Of a stretch of 64,000 bases of DNA, positions 59,473 to 64,000 are shown piece by piece. Every line of letters starts with the position of its first letter. The first letter of the stretch is position 1. Location of the stretch: contig CAJSYZ010000003.1 of assembly GCA_910574455.1 (NCBI GenBank), positions 4,401,250 through 4,465,249 on the forward strand, written 5' to 3'. The stretch comes from Trichaptum fuscoviolaceum (taxonomy: Eukaryota > Basidiomycota > Agaricomycetes > Hymenochaetales > Trichaptaceae). The position numbers were made by a program, and so were the translations under genes. Under the pieces are notes generated by a model. That model searched no databases, was not told where the DNA came from, and saw nothing but the letters and a program-made list of their open reading frames with translations.

Positions 59473-62400
59473 ATGGCTTCGAACGGAGATCATAGAGGCA
59501 TAACGCGCCGTGCCTCTGCAGCGTCGACGACCCTTCCGGCATCGGTCTCAAGCAGCACTACGCGCGTCCACAAAACGAACGAATCGACCCATGGATTTGT
59601 TGGAACGCATCCGACAAACCCTGGTCCGAGCTACTCACCATCTGTGACGAGGACTCCGCAGGGGAAAATTGTACTTTCTCTCATAAATCGACTATCTAGC
59701 AAGGTAATCTTGATTGTCATCAGCGGTTATCATTGAGACCTCACACAACATCCATCTCCAGCTGCCATACCATTCCGGACTGTCCTTAACCGACATCGAG
59801 GAAGACACGGCTGTCCTGATGATATTAGAGTCTCTGATAGAAATGTCGAAACACGCACTGGATGTAATTGTTTGGAAGCTAGCAGAGGAGTTAGAGAAGC
59901 TCCGCAAAGTAAGCTCTGCTCATTATGCGCTTCTTAAAGATCTGACTTACATGCATTTGCCCCGCGTGTCTATAGTCTGAAATTAGCAACAAGCGCAGCG
60001 CACTCGACATTCTACAATCCGAAGTGTTTCTTCTCAAGGTCATGGCGGTGACCATGGCTTACCGATGGCAATACCGAGATCGACACGACAAGAGATCCCA
60101 CTCCTCCATAGGACACGCGAACGGGCACCATGTCAACGGCCTGGCGTTCGCTTCTCCCGCACCATCGCCCTCGCTCAACGGTCAGCCGAAAAGCTCCAAA
60201 CAGAGTCGGCCAGGTCCAACGCTCAGTGAGCGATTGGCATCCGCGTCTCCGTGGTTGGATGCCCAACCGCTCAACGAAGCCCTTGCAATGTATCTCGCTG
60301 CAATGATGGTTATGCTGCTTCGCCAGGCTGGGCCACGCGACGACCGCTCGAAAGCATATCGTAATGTGAGTCCGGACGCGACGCTCTATACGTTTGAGAC
60401 GATCGATGGTGATGACGGAGCTGAAGCAAGGGATGGTATGCCCTGGGCACCGACGCCGGGAGGAGATTCTATCCACCCTTCACCTACATCTTCTAACGGT
60501 GGTTCGAGTCGCTGGCCTCGTAAAACACCTTCCTTGAATTCCATGTCCTCGGGGGCAACTAGTCGAATTCCCATCCCTCGCTCCTTGCTTGCTTTCAAGC
60601 CAACGCCACGCACACTGATCACATCTTCCGTCCCGTTACATTCCCTTATCACAGAGTGGGCGTCGAAGATTGTCTATCTATTATCTGCTGCCAATTGGGA
60701 GCAAGTGAGAGTCAGAATTCGAGGGAAAATACATTCACTTGCATCACGGAATGTCGGTGACGAGCTCCAGGATCCTACGGAGCTCCACTTGTTGCAGTAC
60801 TGTGCTTTGAATAGGAGTAGACTGTCGGCGATGTTTAACGGTACGCTCCTCCACACTGTGCTTGCAATGATTGCCTGAACTATTTCCTCTCTTATAGAAT
60901 TGTCATCTTTACTCCCAAGCATGCCTCCGGAGGCACAGGCTCTTGTTGGACAAACCCTTCATCGGGCAATTTGGAATTGGATTGACAACTTTCCAGGCGA
61001 ATTTATCGATACAGTGACTGGACAACGCAAGCTGGAAATTGCAGAACGCTTCTTTGATTTGCTTATGACTTACAGCGATGATAACGTCCGAAGATCGACG
61101 TGGCCTGCACTTAACGCTCTGCTGTTCATCAACTACGATAGACTTTCTCAGGCCGAAAAGAACCTAGATGCATATGGAATTCAGTCGCTCAAGCTTTCTT
61201 CTAAAGGACAAAAGAAGGTATGCATTTCCAGTATATACACCTGATGTGCTATGAACTCACATTCCATCAGGACATTCAATTTCTTGAACAGCTTCGGAAG
61301 AACCTCGATTCTGAGTCGAAGATGTCCGATATTGTCATGCTCTGCTTCGTTGACTTATTACGCGCTGCATCCTATATTCCGCCTCATCAACGAGAGATTC
61401 CGCTGTACAATTTTGCTATTGAAGGGATCATTGATTTCAAAGTGGGTCTTCCCAAACATGATTCGGGAAGACAGTAACTCATCCTGTCCTCATAGAATCG
61501 GCTGCTGAAGACTCGAGATAAGCGACCTTTCTTTGAGGCTATGGACCAAATAGATGTTTCGTTATACTCGGATGCTATAACTGTGCTAGCTCATTTTATT
61601 CCGTCTGAGGAATTCTTCGACTTGATCGGAGTTTGTTTGGAGCCCGAGAGGTCAGATGCAGTAAAGATAGTGGCAGTAAAAACGTATATAACGATAGTCA
61701 AAGAGGTATGCCCTCCAAATGTCTTTCAGCACATTTGGACGCTGATCTTCATCTGTTCAGGCCCCAAAAACCCCTTGGCGGAAGATCACATTCCCGAACC
61801 ACATTAAAATACGTATAGCCCACATTTTCCAGGTATGCTTTTGAATTGACGGTCACAATTCATACTAACAATTATCTTCATTAGAGCACAGCAAACAGGC
61901 AAAATGAACTAGATGCCCACGGAACCATGCGACGCAGTGCTTCAAAGCCCGTGGTAAAGCGCTACACATCAGAGGCGATCTCTGATCGGGAACTGCTCAT
62001 CCTATCTATATTGTCGTTGAAAAGATTGGATCCCAGAATCGTCATGGTAGATGGCTTGGAAAATGATTTCAAGAATAAACTCCGTGATTTTACAAATCTC
62101 ATTCGGCATACCACTGATCCAGCGATCCCATTGTCCACTCTCCGTACATTCAACAGTTCCGCAAACTGGGTCTTGTCTTTACAACCAGAAGATGAACATT
62201 ACCATGTGGGCCGAAAATGGCTCGGAAAGATCATGTAAGTCATCATCGGTACTGTGGTTACGCTGGTCGTTGACATAAGTTTGTGTTCAGTCCGATTATT
62301 CTTCATTCTTCAGGTTCTGCACTGCTCGACGCAAGAGATAATTTCGACGATCAGCGAACATGCACACAGCTTGCGCTGAGCTGGGTAAACTATTACAGTT

Positions 62401-64000
62401 TATGCCTTGATGTAAGTCTTTGTTTCAGATTTCCTTTGGCTGTCGCTAACGGCTTTCTCAGTCGGAAATGTCCGATAGCTGGGATTTTTCTGCTGGTCGA
62501 CTTCCGGCGATGATGGTTGTGGAAATAGCTCTATTAGCTACCTTGACATCCGCAGATACAGTTATCTCCATGCTCGCAGCGAGAGGCTTGAGAGATCTTG
62601 CCATTGCAGAATGCTTACCAAATCCACGACGGACTGTCGAGGAGCCGGAGAACGCTGCGAAGAGGTATCCCATGTATGAGCAATTGGGTGACCCTACGGT
62701 CGTGGTCGTTGGTGAGCCTTGTGTTAAATTCCTGGCTACGAAGAATGATCTAATGCTGTCGTTAGGTCGGGTTGCTCATCAAAAGCGCATCAGGAAGCTC
62801 CTGCGTTTGATGCAGAATCCTTGCCCGCTACACGCTGCTGTGTGGCATGAGTGCTATTGGAGATGGTCGATCCTTAAAGACTGGATCATGCACGTTTCCT
62901 CGCCAACATCTCAGAGCCCTACAGATGCTCAGTATAACCCAAAGCCTCAAGGAGACTTGACGATGTCTGACGAGGTATGGAAGAGTCCTTTGATCCTTGG
63001 AATTAGATTGACATGTCTTTCCCTGGAATATAGGAGAAATTCTTCCAGTGGCAGAATTTAACGTGGTTCTTGTCTTCCTTCGGAGCTATATCGGTCATTG
63101 AAGAATGCGGATGTGTAGCGTTAACGTCTGTCATGCCGATACAGTTCATACCGGACCGTCTTCGTATCACAGTAGACGGGGACCAAATGTTGCAAGATTT
63201 CATGTCTTCGTCAATGGAAGTTCTGATCGCCAACAATCCCGTGGCTCGTGACACCGCCAAGGAGGCGTTAGGCTCAGAACTAAATCCTCGTCTATACGGC
63301 AGGCTTTTCAAGCATTTGAACGAGTGAGCGTGTCGATTTATCTTACCCAACGATCATTCCTTACGGTTCAATCAGGGTCATTGATGATATAGCGCAAACG
63401 ACCAAAGGAGGTCGTCTGGAAGCTGGTGATGAGCTGCTATTAATTTTCTTTGACCAGGCAAGACATCCCTATGTCAAAGATTACAGTTATTCTTATACCC
63501 CTATCCTCAGTTTCTTACCGTTCTTAAACTACTGGTCGACCGTCCGGATGCTCCGTCAGAAGATGTTCTCGGCAATATGGACCTGAACCAAACACTTTTA
63601 TCGATGGCAAGACTCATGGATAGCTTAAGCCAAGACTCGTGCTATCGTTTGAGAGCAAAATTCTGCAGTTTCTGTGAAAGTGCCCTCGCTCGTACAGATG
63701 CATTTGGCCTTCGTAAAGATGATGTGGTTCGTAATAATCTACTAGAAGTGGTTGTTGAGTGGATAGAACCCAACGTGAGTATTCCAGCATGCGTTGTTTT
63801 TCCATTACTCTGATGGCCACTGACATATACTTGCTATCGAAAGGCGGCGAAGAACAATAACGTGGCTTTGGTTCAACTCCGGCATGAAGCTAACGTTGCA
63901 GGCCTTCGTGCAATGGTCAAACTTCTGGAACGACTACGGCTACAGCCCCTGGATATATCTGCTGGAGACGACGCAACAAATGCTGTTTCTCGAAGGTATT
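59473..64000 (+). CDS. IRA1: Ira/neurofibromin-type Ras GTPase-activating protein, N-terminal part (runs off the window)
   Basis: Fifteen exons in frame: 59473-59703, 59762-59908, 59976-60840, 60898-61217, 61271-61441, 61496-61705, 61761-61832, 61885-62234, 62291-62411, 62462-62711, 62766-62974, 63034-63323, 63376-63457, 63511-63774 and 63844-edge, about 1,246 codons so far. The text resembles the helical N-terminal half of Ira/NF1 proteins: LEIAERFFDLLMTYSDDNVR, SLYSDAITVLAHFIP, DIVMLCFVDLLRAASYI, EKFFQWQNLTWFLSSFG, LKLLVDRPDAPSEDVLGNMD. These proteins switch off Ras and so damp cAMP/PKA signalling. The catalytic GAP and CRAL-TRIO regions would lie beyond 64000 and are not visible, so the call rests on the N-terminal similarity alone. 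Exon 13 uses a GC donor (CAG|GCAAGA). Confidence 0.82.

Noticed and set aside
22141..63060. Recurring CCACTGG/CCAGTGG words, one inside a short palindrome near 59315
   Set aside because: A rough count is only slightly above the number expected by chance for a 7-mer on both strands; no consistent spacing or context.

Overview
This is 64 kb of nuclear DNA from a filamentous basidiomycete, most likely an Agaricomycete. The genes are broken by many short introns (about 50-120 nt, mostly GT-AG) and sit on both strands. Protein content is typically fungal (Nam8-type RNA-binding protein, SWC4, Reb1-like Myb protein, Ira-type RasGAP, 14-3-3, LSm3), and Ty1/copia and TIR elements are present. I could not run any alignment, so family calls rest on reading the translations. 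Splice sites were placed by hand and checked for reading-frame continuity.

Left arm (1-12.4 kb): a long leader or intergenic region, then a 1,577-residue Rho guanine-nucleotide exchange factor (4353-10299, +) whose DH domain is split by long low-complexity inserts. Next comes a broken F-box gene (11020-12435, -).

Mobile island (12.7-22.1 kb): a complete Ty1/copia element lies on the minus strand, with 295-bp LTRs about 99% identical, a 5-bp target duplication, a polypurine tract and a primer site that looks like a half-tRNA-iMet site. Its polyprotein has one nonsense codon, and its last codons are separated from the rest by a nested 4.4-kb TIR element. That nested element carries decayed, intron-containing pieces of two host genes in opposite orientations: coatomer beta-prime (SEC27/COPB2) and a serine/threonine kinase. 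This is the most unusual structure in the window.

Middle (22.7-43.6 kb): a Nam8/Csx1-type three-RRM protein and a stomatin-like SPFH protein, then an accessory stretch with an aldo-keto reductase pseudogene and a family of class I methyltransferases (three apparently intact, one internally deleted). SWC4, a chromatin-complex subunit, is embedded among the methyltransferases. An HMG-box protein follows.

Right arm (44.3-64 kb): housekeeping and regulatory genes. These are a Reb1-like Myb protein, a RING-finger protein facing LSM3 across a promoter that holds a long inverted repeat, a Gag1-clamp-like protein, a 762-bp Tc1/mariner-type MITE, 14-3-3, and the first ~1,246 codons of an Ira/neurofibromin-type RasGAP that runs off the right edge. 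RhoGEF, RasGAP and 14-3-3 are all small-GTPase or signalling components, but their proximity is not evidence of a functional cluster.
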